Source: an uncultured Roseburia sp.
Lineage (GTDB): Bacteria > Bacillota > Clostridia > Lachnospirales > Lachnospiraceae
Direction: 5' to 3'
Length of the DNA stretch: 64,000 nucleotides
Assembly: GCA_934358955.1 (NCBI GenBank)
Contig: CAKRLC010000001.1
Span: forward strand, 18,697 to 82,696
Shown here: positions 35,283-44,369 of the stretch, piece by piece
Layout of the letters: each line of letters starts with the position of its first letter
How positions within the stretch are numbered: position 1 is the first letter of the stretch
Program-made: the position numbers and the translations under genes
Notes under the pieces: model-generated
Seen by the model: only the letters and a program-made list of their open reading frames with translations
What the model was told of the DNA's origin: nothing
The model's database searches: none

Positions 35283-36731
35283 CTACACTTCTGCAATCTT
35301 TCCGATATAATAAAATCCTCTGCACTCTTCCAGAACTACATTCTGGATCGTACCGATCATGTCTGCGGTTCCAGGGAAATGTACGGTAGAGTTATTAGTC
35401 AGCTTTCCGGTAACAAGACTTGCATCCTGTCCGTTTACTTCCTCCACAAGAACCGGCATGGTCTGTCCGGTCAGCTTTCCTGCCTTTTCAGAAGAAATCG
35501 TCTGTACTTCATTTAAGAGGCGGTCAAAACGTGCTTTCACTACGTCATCCGGAACCTGACCTTCCATCGTTGCAGCCGGTGTTCCTGTACGTTTGGAATA
35601 AATAAAGGTAAATGCACTGTCATAGCGTACTTTTCTTACTACATCCATGGTCTCTTCAAAGTCTTCCTCTGTCTCACCCGGAAAACCTACAATAATATCG
35701 GTTGTCAGTGCAATGTCCGGCACAGCTGCGCGGATCTTGTCTACGAGTTCTAAATAATGTTCCTTATCATAACGACGGTTCATAATCTTTAAAATGCGGC
35801 TGCTTCCTGACTGTAATGGTAAATGAAGATGATTACAGATTTTTTTGGAATTCTTCATAACTTCGATCAGTTCATCTGACAGATCCTTTGGATGGGATGT
35901 CATAAATCGGATCCGCTCTAAGCCTTCGATCTTTTCAATCTCCTGTAAAAGCTGTGCAAAAGTCATCGGCTGTTCCAGATTCTTTCCATAGGAGTTGACA
36001 TTCTGGCCAAGCAGCATAACTTCTACAACACCGTCTGCTACAAGATGCTCGATCTCGCGGATGATCTCTTTTGGTTCACGGCTGCGTTCCCGGCCACGTA
36101 CATATGGAACGATACAGTAACTGCAGAAATTATTGCAGCCAAACATAATATTAACACCGGATTTGAAAGAATACTTCCGTTCAACCGGAAGATCTTCTAC
36201 GATTTTATCCGTATCTTTCCAGATATCAATTGTCATGGAATTGGATTCCAATGCTGTTACGATCAGCTCTGCAAACTTGTAAATATTGTGGGTACCGAAA
36301 ATCAGATCCACAAACCGATAGCTGGTCTGGATCTTCTCGACAACGGTCGGTTCCTGCATCATACATCCGCAGAGTCCGATCATCATGTATGGATTCTTCT
36401 TTTTGAATCCGTTTAAATAACCAAGACGTCCGTATACTTTATTGTTAGCATTTTCACGGACGGTGCAGGTATTATAAATGACAAAATCTGCCTTCTCGTC
36501 GGAAGCTTCCACGTAGCCGATCTTCTCTAAAATTCCGACTAATTTTTCAGAATCCCGGGCATTCATCTGACAACCAAAGGTTGTAACATGGAAGGTCAGC
36601 GGCGCACCTTTTTGTGCTGCAAGCTCTGCCACATACTTCTGTGCAATCTCCATAAAATAATACTGTCTGGCAGGCTCCTCAACAGGGATCTGCTTTTTAT
36701 CAATGATTGTAATATTCTTTTTATCTTTCAT
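35283..36731 (-). CDS. miaB: tRNA-2-methylthio-N6-dimethylallyladenosine synthase MiaB
   Basis: MiaB methylthiolates i6A37 in tRNAs. The 482-residue protein has an N-terminal domain with TFGCQMNARDSE, the radical SAM motif CNNFCSYC with GRERSREP after it, and a C-terminal TRAM domain. AAGGAA lies ahead of the start. The extra N-terminal 45 residues before the first domain are normal for Clostridia. It is first of the miaB-ruvA-ruvB-zapA-U32-SEDS-PBP string. Confidence 0.97.
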   Translation of the reverse strand: MKDKKNITIIDKKQIPVEEPARQYYFMEIAQKYVAELAAQKGAPLTFHVTTFGCQMNARDSEKLVGILEKIGYVEASDEKADFVIYNTCTVRENANNKVYGRLGYLNGFKKKNPYMMIGLCGCMMQEPTVVEKIQTSYRFVDLIFGTHNIYKFAELIVTALESNSMTIDIWKDTDKIVEDLPVERKYSFKSGVNIMFGCNNFCSYCIVPYVRGRERSREPKEIIREIEHLVADGVVEVMLLGQNVNSYGKNLEQPMTFAQLLQEIEKIEGLERIRFMTSHPKDLSDELIEVMKNSKKICNHLHLPLQSGSSRILKIMNRRYDKEHYLELVDKIRAAVPDIALTTDIIVGFPGETEEDFEETMDVVRKVRYDSAFTFIYSKRTGTPAATMEGQVPDDVVKARFDRLLNEVQTISSEKAGKLTGQTMPVLVEEVNGQDASLVTGKLTNNSTVHFPGTADMIGTIQNVVLEECRGFYYIGKIAEV

Positions 36732-36762
36732 ATATAATTCCTTTTTTGTAAATATTCATTAG

Positions 36763-36790
36763 AAAAAGGCTGTCTCTTATCCGGCAGCCT
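36763..36790 (-). terminator. Terminator after proA
   Basis: On the minus strand AGGCTG pairs with CAGCCT across a 12-base loop, followed by TTTTT. The stem is short (6 bp), so efficiency is uncertain. Confidence 0.55.
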
Positions 36791-36817
36791 CTTTTCCGAT
36801 ATGAACTATCATAACAT

Positions 36818-38125
36818 TTATTTTCTTATCTGTCCATTCCCATAAATAATGTATTTTGTGCTTGTTAAGGCGAGAAGTCCCATCGGTCCCCTTGCATGTA
36901 ATTTCTGCGTGGAAATGCCAATCTCTGCACCAAAACCAAATTCAAAACCATCCGTAAAACGGGTGGATGCATTCACATAAACACAGGCAGCGTCAATCTC
37001 ATTTAAGAACTTTTCTGCATGTGCATAGTCATTGGTAATAATAGCCTCTGAATGGCCGGTATTATACTTATTAATATGAGCGATCGCCTCTTCAATGGAT
37101 GCGACTGTTTTTACAGAAATCTTGTAATCCAAATATTCTGTTCCGAAATCTTCTTCTGTGGCTGGAACGACCAGCTCTTTCAGGCTGCTTTCATTACCAG
37201 AGGCTGTATCCGCCATGCCTGACAGCTCCGGTATCTGTTTTGCAATATGAAGTGCCGTTTCATCGGCATGCACTTCTACATGTTTTTCGGCAAGCCGTTC
37301 ATACAGCTTTGGTAAAAAAGCATCTGCAATCTTTTCGTGAATGACAAGAGATTCGCAGGCATTGCATACGCCGATCCGCTGTGTCTTCGCATTCAGGATA
37401 ATGTCTGCTGCCATGTCAAAATCCGCCGTCTCGTCAACAAAAATATGGCAGTTTCCGGTTCCGGTTTCGATTACCGGGATCGTCGCCTGATTCACAACTG
37501 CACGGATCAGTCCTGCTCCTCCTCTAGGGATCAATACGTCCACATATTCATTCATCTTCATAAAAGAAGCAGCTGTTTCTCTGGAAGTATCTTCGATCAA
37601 TGACACTGCTTCATTTGGAAGTCCAAGGGATGCTAACGCCTCTCGAAGCGCCTTTACGATCGCGATATTGGAATGAATCGCATCACTTCCACCCTTTAAG
37701 ATTACTACATTTCCGGTTTTGAAGCAAAGTGCAAAGGCATCTGCTGTTACATTCGGTCTTGCTTCATAAATAATGCCGACAACGCCAAGCGGAACTCTCT
37801 TCTGACCGATCATAAGACCGTTCGGTCTTTTTTTCATGCCAAGAACCTCACCGATCGGATCTTCTAATTCTGCTACCTGGCGGATTCCCTCTGCCATCTG
37901 TGCAATACGGCTAGAAGTCAGTAAAAGTCTGTCCTGCAAGCCTTGCGGCATATGGTTCTTCTTCCCGTTTTCAAGGTCCATCTCATTTGCTGCCAGGATC
38001 TCATCCTGCCTTTTTATGAGAAAATCAGCAGCGGTTCTTAATGCTTCATTTTTCTGGTCTGTTCCAAGAATACTGATCGCTGCAGTTGTTTCCTTGGCAC
38101 TTTTACATATATCAAGTAATTCCAT
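36818..38125 (-). CDS. proA: Gamma-glutamyl phosphate reductase
   Basis: The second step of proline synthesis: gamma-glutamyl phosphate to glutamate semialdehyde. The 435-residue aldehyde dehydrogenase-fold protein has the catalytic Cys region [15 protein letters not shown] (Cys near 258) and C-terminal [21 protein letters not shown]. Its start overlaps the folate cyclo-ligase end by 14 bases. It shares an operon with proB. Confidence 0.97.
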   Translation of the reverse strand: MELLDICKSAKETTAAISILGTDQKNEALRTAADFLIKRQDEILAANEMDLENGKKNHMPQGLQDRLLLTSSRIAQMAEGIRQVAELEDPIGEVLGMKKRPNGLMIGQKRVPLGVVGIIYEARPNVTADAFALCFKTGNVVILKGGSDAIHSNIAIVKALREALASLGLPNEAVSLIEDTSRETAASFMKMNEYVDVLIPRGGAGLIRAVVNQATIPVIETGTGNCHIFVDETADFDMAADIILNAKTQRIGVCNACESLVIHEKIADAFLPKLYERLAEKHVEVHADETALHIAKQIPELSGMADTASGNESSLKELVVPATEEDFGTEYLDYKISVKTVASIEEAIAHINKYNTGHSEAIITNDYAHAEKFLNEIDAACVYVNASTRFTDGFEFGFGAEIGISTQKLHARGPMGLLALTSTKYIIYGNGQIRK

Positions 38126-38702
38126 TGGCGTATGCTCCCTTCAATTCTTTTAAGGTTCCACATTCGGTATAGATGCGATGCATCGGTATATCGTGTAGTT
38201 GTGCGGGGATCGACATTTCAAGCTGATTGGTATAGCAGATGGCATTACGCATCAGATTTGGGTATTTTTCAAAAAAACGATCGTAATATCCTTTCCCATA
38301 TCCGCAGCGGTTGCCCTGCCGGTCAAAAACACTGCCGGGAACAAGTACCGGCTGACTTTCCGGTAATGCCAGTTCACATTCTATAGATGGTTCCATGACA
38401 TGAAAATGTCCTTCCTGAAGCTGGCTCCAGTCAGTAATATAGAAGAAATCCATCTGAAAATCCTCTTTTACCCTCGGAAAAGCAATCCTTTTTCCGTCAT
38501 TTAGTGCTTTTTTTAGAAAAGGACGGCAGTCAGCCTCTTTTCCAAGCGGATAATAGGCAAATATCTCATCCGCTTCCTCATACCAGTCTGAATGCAGAAG
38601 AGAGTCACAGATCTGTCTGCTTTTTTCTTTCACTTCATCTTCTGACATTGCATTCCGGATAGCAAGATGCTCCTTACGAAAGTTTCTTGTCTTTATTTCC
38701 AT
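38112..38702 (-). CDS. 5-formyltetrahydrofolate cyclo-ligase
   Basis: A 196-residue enzyme converting 5-formyl-THF to 5,10-methenyl-THF with ATP. The family blocks [37 protein letters not shown] and the N-terminal basic helix are present. It is unusual in being embedded between DUF896 and proA; overlaps at both ends (29 and 14 bases) imply coupled translation. Confidence 0.94.
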   Translation of the reverse strand: MEIKTRNFRKEHLAIRNAMSEDEVKEKSRQICDSLLHSDWYEEADEIFAYYPLGKEADCRPFLKKALNDGKRIAFPRVKEDFQMDFFYITDWSQLQEGHFHVMEPSIECELALPESQPVLVPGSVFDRQGNRCGYGKGYYDRFFEKYPNLMRNAICYTNQLEMSIPAQLHDIPMHRIYTECGTLKELKGAYANGIT

Positions 38703-38901
38703 ATTTTTCGCCTAAATTTTCAATGGTTCCATCATCGTTCTTTATGCTGATATTGTTCAGCTGGGCAGTCAGATTCTTTTTTACATCAGCAATATACTGT
38801 TTTCGTAAAAGAGCCTGCTCTGTTTTCTCTGCTTCTGTAAGCCCTTCTGCCTGAGATTTGCGGTATAATTCATTAATTCTATCAATCTGTGATTTTTCCA
38901 T
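38674..38901 (-). CDS. DUF896 (YnzC-like) protein
   Basis: A 75-residue protein with the DUF896 core INELYRKSQAEGLTEAEKTEQ (family signature, about residues 9-30). It forms a helical hairpin in known members. Its start codon shares one base with the proB stop (TAATG). Function unknown in the family; some members are SOS- or division-related. Confidence 0.88.
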   Translation of the reverse strand: MEKSQIDRINELYRKSQAEGLTEAEKTEQALLRKQYIADVKKNLTAQLNNISIKNDDGTIENLGEKYGNKDKKLS

Positions 38902-39752
38902 TATCCTATTGTCTCCATTATAAAATCTGCTATTTTAAAATTACTGTTTTTGTTTGCTGTAAAAACAGTTCCAACAAACTCGTCTTCAATGATATGATTT
39001 AAGATCCGGACATCTTCGCCATTTGCGATCACCATGTCTGCACCGGAAAGGGTTGCGATCTTAGCAGCTGTCAGCTTTGTAGCCATGCCTCCGGTACCAA
39101 CATCGCTTCCGGTAGAGCCCTTTGCCATTTCCAATAAATCTGTGTCGATCTTATTCACAACACGGATCAGCTTTGCATCCTTATTCTTATGCGGATCGTC
39201 TGTGAACAGTCCGTCAATATCGGATAATAAGATCAGCAGATCAGCTCCGATCAAAGAAGCTACGATCGCAGAAAGCGTGTCATTATCACCAAATTGCATC
39301 TCGTAAGTCGATACGGTGTCATTTTCATTGACAACCGGGATCACTCCAAGGCGGAATAATTCTTCAAAGGTATTTTGCGTATTCTCTCTGGAAACCGGGT
39401 TCACCATAGTGTTCTTTGTCATCAGGATCTGCCCTGCAATCTGGTTATATTCAGCAAACATTCTCTGATATGTCATCATCAGTCGTGCCTGCCCAACTGC
39501 TGCACATGCCTGCTTTGTGGAAATATCCTTCGGTTTTTCATTCAGACCGATCGTCTGTCTGCCAACTGCGATCGCTCCTGAGCTGACCAGACACACATCA
39601 ATGCCACGGTTTCTGATATCACAAAGCTCCCGCACAAGACGTTCTACTTTTGCAAAATTCAGGTTGCCTGTTTCTCCACGGTTTAATGATGAGGAACCTA
39701 TTTTTACAACGATACGTTTCTTGTCGCGAAAGCCAAAATTGTTCTCTTCCAT
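38901..39752 (-). CDS. proB: Glutamate 5-kinase, PUA-less form
   Basis: The first step of proline synthesis. The 283-residue protein has only the amino acid kinase domain (KIGSSSLNR, SSGAIAVG, NENDTVS, FGDNDTLSAIVA). It lacks the C-terminal PUA domain of the 367-residue E. coli enzyme, as in many Clostridia. The start at 39752 follows AGAGGAC; the in-frame ATG at 39830 lies within the -35 of the promoter. It heads the proB-DUF896-FCL-proA operon. Confidence 0.95.
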   Translation of the reverse strand: MEENNFGFRDKKRIVVKIGSSSLNRGETGNLNFAKVERLVRELCDIRNRGIDVCLVSSGAIAVGRQTIGLNEKPKDISTKQACAAVGQARLMMTYQRMFAEYNQIAGQILMTKNTMVNPVSRENTQNTFEELFRLGVIPVVNENDTVSTYEMQFGDNDTLSAIVASLIGADLLILLSDIDGLFTDDPHKNKDAKLIRVVNKIDTDLLEMAKGSTGSDVGTGGMATKLTAAKIATLSGADMVIANGEDVRILNHIIEDEFVGTVFTANKNSNFKIADFIMETIG

Positions 39753-39801
39753 TCTCTTGTCCTCTTTCGTTTGTATTTGAACAAATATTAGTTTGCTATT
39801 T

Positions 39802-39830
39802 ACTTTAACATATGTTGCGATAAATATCAA
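39802..39830 (-). promoter_or_regulatory. Promoter for the proB-proA operon
   Basis: On the minus strand TTGATA (39825-39830), 17 bases, TAAAGT (39802-39807), about 50 bases upstream of the proB start. Confidence 0.5.
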
Positions 39831-39864
39831 ACGTTAGTGTGATAAAGTGTTAAAAAGATGTGAC

Positions 39865-40089
39865 AGTCAATAGATTTGCTTTTAGTAAACTGTGGCAGTC
39901 AGCATACATAAAATAAATAGTTCCAGTTTCATTGCGCAAAACATTCCGATGAGCCTCAGTACAACAGATGATATCAGCAATGGCTTCTATCATCTGTTTG
40001 AGTCTCATCTCCATTGCGCAAGGAGAAACTGGAACTATTTATTTTATGTATGCTGACATTACAGTCTAGAAAAAGCTATTCTATTGACT
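39865..40089 (-). repeat. Palindromic repeat element, copy 4 (most diverged arms)
   Basis: A 225-bp palindrome with ends AGTCAATAG and CTATTGACT; homology to the family may run on to about 40125. The inner arm GTCAGCATACATAAAATAAA is perfectly inverted at the other side, although its sequence differs wholly from copies 1-3. Core: TTGCGCAATGGAGATGAG, stem AACAGATGAT/ATCATCTGTT, loop GAAGCCATTGCTGA, then GAGGCTCATCGG. It fills the proB-recombinase gap. Confidence 0.88.
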
Positions 40090-40128
40090 ATAAAAGTTTT
40101 TAAGCAGCTTTTTTGACATAAGTATCAT

Positions 40129-41370
40129 TTACTTATATAGGACGTCTATCTTTTCTAAGCTATATACATAAACGCAGTCTACATGCTCGTGAAACAGTTC
40201 TGTTGTTATATCCTGCGGCTGCAAATGCAGATGTTCTGCGAGCATTTTGAAAACGATTTTTTCAAGTTTTGCTTCTTCGTAGAAAGTGTCCGGGCAGCTG
40301 GAATAGATGCCCGTGATTTTTTTGTGTGGACAATAAAGTTTCGGGGTATTGCCACTATTGAGATAACCCAGCGCACTTTTACAGCAGCCGCATCGTACTT
40401 TTCCTTTCAATATAAAATCCCTTTGGATCCGATAAGCATCTTTTTTCCTTTTTCGGACAGAAGACTGTGCATTTTCAAAAGCTGCTTCTGTTACGATTGC
40501 TGGATGATGTTCTCTTTCTATGCGAACCTGTGTTTCATCCATTTTTCGTGAGATCCGGCTTCCTGTTCGGATCGTTTTGCGCCGGCCTGTGACAAGAACT
40601 CCCGTATATTCCTGCCGTTGCAGGATCGTACGGACTTTGGCACAATCCCACAGTGCTTCCGTATCCGGTACGATCTGCCTTTGACGACTTTCAGAAGCAT
40701 GATTTGCTTTTTGGTATTTGGCTGGTGTCGGTGCATGATTTTCATTCAGATAATCGGAAATCTCAGATGTGGAGCAGCCCATCCCTGCAAGCGCAAAGAT
40801 ATCACATACCCAGGCAGCCGCCTGCGGATCCCTGCACCAGCCACCTGTCTGTAAATCCAGTTGATAGCCAAACGGTGGTTTGTGATAAATATGGGACTTG
40901 TCTGCTTCTGCTGTTTTTCTGTCTGTTTCAAAGTTCTTCTTTTTCCTATACATAGCAGGAGGCTGTACACGGATGGATGTATCACGGATACCGGCTGTGG
41001 CTGTACCTGCATTTATCATTTCATACTGCCTGCTGTCATAATGATCTGCCAGTGCAAGAAACCGGACATTAAGAAATGGAAAAATATGTTCTATATAGTC
41101 TTTTATCTCTGTAAAATCCGTTCCAAGCCTTGTGAAATCTGTAACGATCACAGTGTCAATAACCCGGTGCCTGGCATCAGAAAGCAATGCTGTAAATGCT
41201 GGTCTGTTAAAACTGTTTCCCGGATAGCCTTCATCTGTGTATTCCTTCACAGCTGTAGCTTTTAAATCAGGCTGCTTGTCCAGATATTCTGCTAAAATCT
41301 TTCTTTGTGACGCGATGGAATGGCGGGCGTCTTCCATAACGGAGTAACGCATGTAGAGTGCAGTCGACAT
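40129..41370 (-). CDS. Large serine recombinase, third of three
   Basis: A 413-residue site-specific recombinase. N-terminal resolvase domain (about 1-125) with YMRYS, giving R8 and nucleophile S10. The arginine pair is RLGT instead of RLGR: the equivalent of resolvase Arg71 is Thr. A recombinase domain (about 150-290), a zinc ribbon with paired Cys (CGCC near 332 and a later CP/SCP pair) and a very short C-terminus follow. It lacks the long coiled coil of most large serine recombinases. It lies 15 bases downstream of the second gene. Confidence 0.88.
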   Translation of the reverse strand: MSTALYMRYSVMEDARHSIASQRKILAEYLDKQPDLKATAVKEYTDEGYPGNSFNRPAFTALLSDARHRVIDTVIVTDFTRLGTDFTEIKDYIEHIFPFLNVRFLALADHYDSRQYEMINAGTATAGIRDTSIRVQPPAMYRKKKNFETDRKTAEADKSHIYHKPPFGYQLDLQTGGWCRDPQAAAWVCDIFALAGMGCSTSEISDYLNENHAPTPAKYQKANHASESRQRQIVPDTEALWDCAKVRTILQRQEYTGVLVTGRRKTIRTGSRISRKMDETQVRIEREHHPAIVTEAAFENAQSSVRKRKKDAYRIQRDFILKGKVRCGCCKSALGYLNSGNTPKLYCPHKKITGIYSSCPDTFYEEAKLEKIVFKMLAEHLHLQPQDITTELFHEHVDCVYVYSLEKIDVLYK

Positions 41371-41385
41371 AGGCTTCCTTTCTTT

Positions 41386-43008
41386 TTAATCATAATCTCT
41401 TCCTTCTGATTTTGGATATTGAAATGTAACTTTGATATCGGTTCCGCCTGAAGAGACGTCAATCCGTTTTATATATGTGGAAACCCATTCACTGTCAAAG
41501 CTTTGGGCAGCGGCATGCTGCAAGATTGAACAAACCTCATGCTCATATCGGTTCTGATTTTGTCTGGAAGACCGAAGCGACTGCTCTGTCATTTCCAACT
41601 GCTGCTTAGTATGCTGAATCTCATGGATCAAACGTTCCCTGTCACATAAAAGGCTGTGTTTTGCTTCCATATTCTGCACAGTCTCTGCCTGTTCGATCTG
41701 TGTGCACAGCTGCAAAAAAAAGGATTCCTCTTTATGAAGCTCTTTTTCACAGGTTCTTAATACCGTGTTAAGCTCTGCCCTCTCCGCTTCAAACCGGATC
41801 TTATTCTGCTCCTGTTGCTGTGCTAATTCTTCCGAAACTTCGCGCAGCTTATCAAGGACGGCAATCTTTATACGATTTCCGTCTACGCGGTTATTTGCGC
41901 AGGTCAGCAAAGCATGCGCCATGCCACACTGATAACGCGCACCGGTAATGCTTCTGTGTTCCGGATCATGGCTATAATGAACATAATGCATTCTTTTCCC
42001 ACACTGTGCGCAGAAAACCAGCCCTGGAAAAAGATCAGGATATTTTTTATATTCATCTTCATGCTTTTTTCGCCAGGATTTAATTTTTAGTGCAGTTTCC
42101 GCTTCCTGTTTTGTCAAAGCTTCGTAATCATCCCTTGAAATCAGTGGAGTGTGCTTGTCTTTTTGTATCAGCCAGGTCTCCTGTGCGGTCTGATATTGCT
42201 TTCGTCCTTTTTCCTCAGACTGTCCTATTCTGCCGGTCACAATGTCCCCGGTATAACATGGGTTCTGCAAAATCTTCTGGATCGTCCCCGCAGTCCATTT
42301 GGTCTCGGAGGGTTCCACTTTTGGCGTACCATATTCTAAATATTGTCCCGGCGTCGCAATCTTTAACAAATTCATCCGTCTGGCTATCTCCTGCTTTCCT
42401 GCACCAAGCATCGTCCATTGGAAAATTGCCCTCACATAATCAGCAACTGACTCATCGACCACCAGATTTCTGCGGTCTTCTGTCCTTTTATAGCCATAAG
42501 GCGCTCTCGATAAGACCACTTCCCCGCGCTTTGCCTGTTCCTTCTTTGCTGCCCGAATCCGCTCTGATAACTTTTTGGCAAGATCTTCTTTCCACTCTTT
42601 TTCAATCGGATGGTACAGCTTCTTTGCATCTTCCGGCCGGTTACTGTCATAATCTTCCGCCATGGAAAGAAAGCGGATCCCAAGCTTTGGAAAAATAGAA
42701 GTTAGATAATGATCCCTCTCAAGATAGTCCCTGCCAAACCGTGAAAATTCTGTTACTGCAATGCAGGAGATTTTCCCGGAACGAACATCCTCTATCAGAT
42801 GCTCCCATTCTGGCTGTGCCTGCCAGTCTGTATCTGCATACAGGCGACCTTTTTCAGCAATCCCGTGTTCCTGCAAAAAATGAGCAAGCTGTTCTTCCTG
42901 ATTCCTGACTATGGGACTGTCTATCGTACAGGATGGCGGAAGCTTAAGGTAAATAGCCATCTCATATTGTTCTATTTCTGTGTTATCTTTCTGTTTGTAA
43001 TGATCCAT
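41386..43008 (-). CDS. Large serine recombinase, second of three; nucleophile replaced
   Basis: A 540-residue protein. The resolvase domain keeps SRFGRDYLE (both arginines), but the N-terminal YxRxS motif reads YLKLPPS: Arg is Lys and the nucleophile position is Pro. A Ser two residues later is off-register. The recombinase domain, an intact zinc ribbon (CAQCGKRM with later CGM and C) and a coiled coil (about 390-500) are present. It may bind DNA and assist a partner rather than cut. Confidence 0.88.
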   Translation of the reverse strand: MDHYKQKDNTEIEQYEMAIYLKLPPSCTIDSPIVRNQEEQLAHFLQEHGIAEKGRLYADTDWQAQPEWEHLIEDVRSGKISCIAVTEFSRFGRDYLERDHYLTSIFPKLGIRFLSMAEDYDSNRPEDAKKLYHPIEKEWKEDLAKKLSERIRAAKKEQAKRGEVVLSRAPYGYKRTEDRRNLVVDESVADYVRAIFQWTMLGAGKQEIARRMNLLKIATPGQYLEYGTPKVEPSETKWTAGTIQKILQNPCYTGDIVTGRIGQSEEKGRKQYQTAQETWLIQKDKHTPLISRDDYEALTKQEAETALKIKSWRKKHEDEYKKYPDLFPGLVFCAQCGKRMHYVHYSHDPEHRSITGARYQCGMAHALLTCANNRVDGNRIKIAVLDKLREVSEELAQQQEQNKIRFEAERAELNTVLRTCEKELHKEESFFLQLCTQIEQAETVQNMEAKHSLLCDRERLIHEIQHTKQQLEMTEQSLRSSRQNQNRYEHEVCSILQHAAAQSFDSEWVSTYIKRIDVSSGGTDIKVTFQYPKSEGRDYD

Positions 43009-43259
43009 TTTTTACCTCGTTTTTTTGACAGGTGGAATTGTGCAGATTTCACAAAGATTTTTGCAATTTTGGAAGCTGCTATTGCCAAAACTGACTTTTC
43101 TATGTATAGTTAAAACAATCGATTCTGTTCGCAGATTTCATATAAAAGACTGCGAATCCAAATTTTAAAGCAGATTTCATAATGCTGCATTTCTTAATTT
43201 ATTTTCCCATTAAAAAGTACGTTGATAATTGAATATTGAATAAAGGCTTTATTGATTAT
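43009..43259. other. Gap between a recombinase gene and the Rpn-family gene
   Basis: About 300 bases up to the Rpn start. It contains two direct copies of TAAAGGCTTT (43241 and 43259) and no ORF I would call. Promoters for the divergent genes must lie here, but no hexamer pair stands out. Confidence 0.3.
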
Positions 43260-43279
43260 AAAGGCTTTCCGCCTTTTTT
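43260..43279 (+). terminator. Terminator-like hairpin ahead of the Rpn-family gene
   Basis: AAAGGC, loop TTTCC, GCCTTTTTT: a 6-bp stem with a T-run on the plus strand, ending 16 bases before the Rpn ribosome binding site. It could insulate the gene from upstream transcription. Confidence 0.4.
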
Positions 43280-43309
43280 ATTAAAACTATTTTCAAAGGA
43301 GGCTTGCTT

Positions 43310-44326
43310 ATGGCAAACACACAACAAACTTACACGATCACAGACGTCTTGGGACCGGCAATATCAAAAGAAGAAGCTCTTTCTATGATCTCATCCGATG
43401 CCGATTCTTATGAAACCTATCAATCCTTAAACACTTCTTATCAGGAAATGCTGCTTCATTTTCTCATGGGACAAAACGGGCTCGCTATCACCTATGACAA
43501 AGTATTTCGGGCTGTCATGCTCCCTGGCGGTTCGACAGACCGGCTTGCCCATTTTTTATCCATCTTTTTTGATGCCCCTGTTTTAATTCAGACGCTATTG
43601 CAACGGGAAGGAAGCCAGATTGACGAAACATCTCATCTTGTCATTGCCGATATCATAGCAAAAATGTCTGATCAATCTCTTGTAAACGTCGAAATACAAA
43701 AAATAGGCTATGCTTTTCCCGGTGAACGTGGAAGCTGCTATACCGCGGATATGATCATGCGGCAATACAATTCATTAAAAAATAAAAATCCAAATTTTAC
43801 ATATCGTGACATGAAACCAGTCTATCTCATTGTTCTTATGGAAAACAGCCCTCAATGTTTCAAAACTCCCTCTAACGATTATATCCATCGAATGCACCAT
43901 GAATTTGATACAAAAATAAAAGTAAAGCTTTTGGACCATATTATCTTTGTTTCACTTGACACATTTGATTCTATGAAGCACAATATAAGTACAGAACAGG
44001 ATGCATGGATGACATTTTTAACTGCAACAAACCCGGATGAAATTCTTCATCTGGTCAATGCATATCCGGAATTTCTTGCATGCTATCATGACCTTATTTC
44101 ATTTCGAACCAAACCAAAGGAGCTGATTTATATGTTTTCAGATGCACTCCGTCAAATGGACCATAATACGGAACTTTATATGATCGAAGAACTTCATAAT
44201 GAGCTGTCTTCCGCTAAGGAAGAACTGTCTTCAGCTAAAACTAAACTCTCTTCCACTGAAGCAGAACTCGCGCAAGCCAATTCACGCGTCAGGGAATTGG
44301 AACGTCTTCTTGCTGAAAAAAGTTGA
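43310..44326 (+). CDS. Rpn-family PD-(D/E)XK nuclease / putative transposase
   Basis: A 338-residue protein. The nuclease core contains the catalytic Asp and the E-x-Q motif in VNVEIQKIGY (about 125-134). The C-terminus is a Leu/Glu/Ser coiled coil with repeated LSSAKEE-type heptads (about 295-335). Rpn proteins promote recA-independent recombination. Start 43310 has AAAGGAGG 7 bases upstream. It is on the plus strand inside an otherwise minus-strand recombinase operon, indicating later insertion. Confidence 0.85.
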   Translation: MANTQQTYTITDVLGPAISKEEALSMISSDADSYETYQSLNTSYQEMLLHFLMGQNGLAITYDKVFRAVMLPGGSTDRLAHFLSIFFDAPVLIQTLLQREGSQIDETSHLVIADIIAKMSDQSLVNVEIQKIGYAFPGERGSCYTADMIMRQYNSLKNKNPNFTYRDMKPVYLIVLMENSPQCFKTPSNDYIHRMHHEFDTKIKVKLLDHIIFVSLDTFDSMKHNISTEQDAWMTFLTATNPDEILHLVNAYPEFLACYHDLISFRTKPKELIYMFSDALRQMDHNTELYMIEELHNELSSAKEELSSAKTKLSSTEAELAQANSRVRELERLLAEKS

Positions 44327-44332
44327 CAATCC

Positions 44333-44369
44333 GGCTTCATCTGGGATCAACTCAGATGAAGCCATTTTT
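44333..44369 (+). terminator. Terminator of the Rpn-family gene, overlapping a recombinase 3' end
   Basis: GGCTTCATCTG (44333-44343) pairs with CAGATGAAGCC (44353-44363), then ATTTTT. The right arm lies within the last codons of the recombinase gene that ends at 44347; the left arm lies outside it. Confidence 0.85.

Noticed and set aside
39776-39864. Riboswitch or T-box leader for the proline operon
   Set aside because: The leader is short, has no terminator/antiterminator pair and no T-box sequence.
40276-40284. A third TTCGTAGAA 9-mer matching the inverton arm
   Set aside because: It lies inside the third serine recombinase coding sequence, has no partner arm or 7-bp spacer, and is expected by chance.
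42090-42698. Plus-strand open frame of 202 codons opposite the second recombinase
   Set aside because: Composition is typical of an antisense shadow, and the minus-strand frame has recognisable recombinase domains.
43022-43031. TTTTTTGACA resembling the end of the palindromic repeat family
   Set aside because: Similarity stops after TTGACA and there is no arm homology next to it; a chance -35-like string.
43204-43216. TTTTTAATGGGAA shared (inverted) between 43204-43216 and 45941-45953, flanking the first recombinase gene
   Set aside because: Only 13 AT-rich bases, with no extension on either side, so too weak for att sites or terminal repeats.
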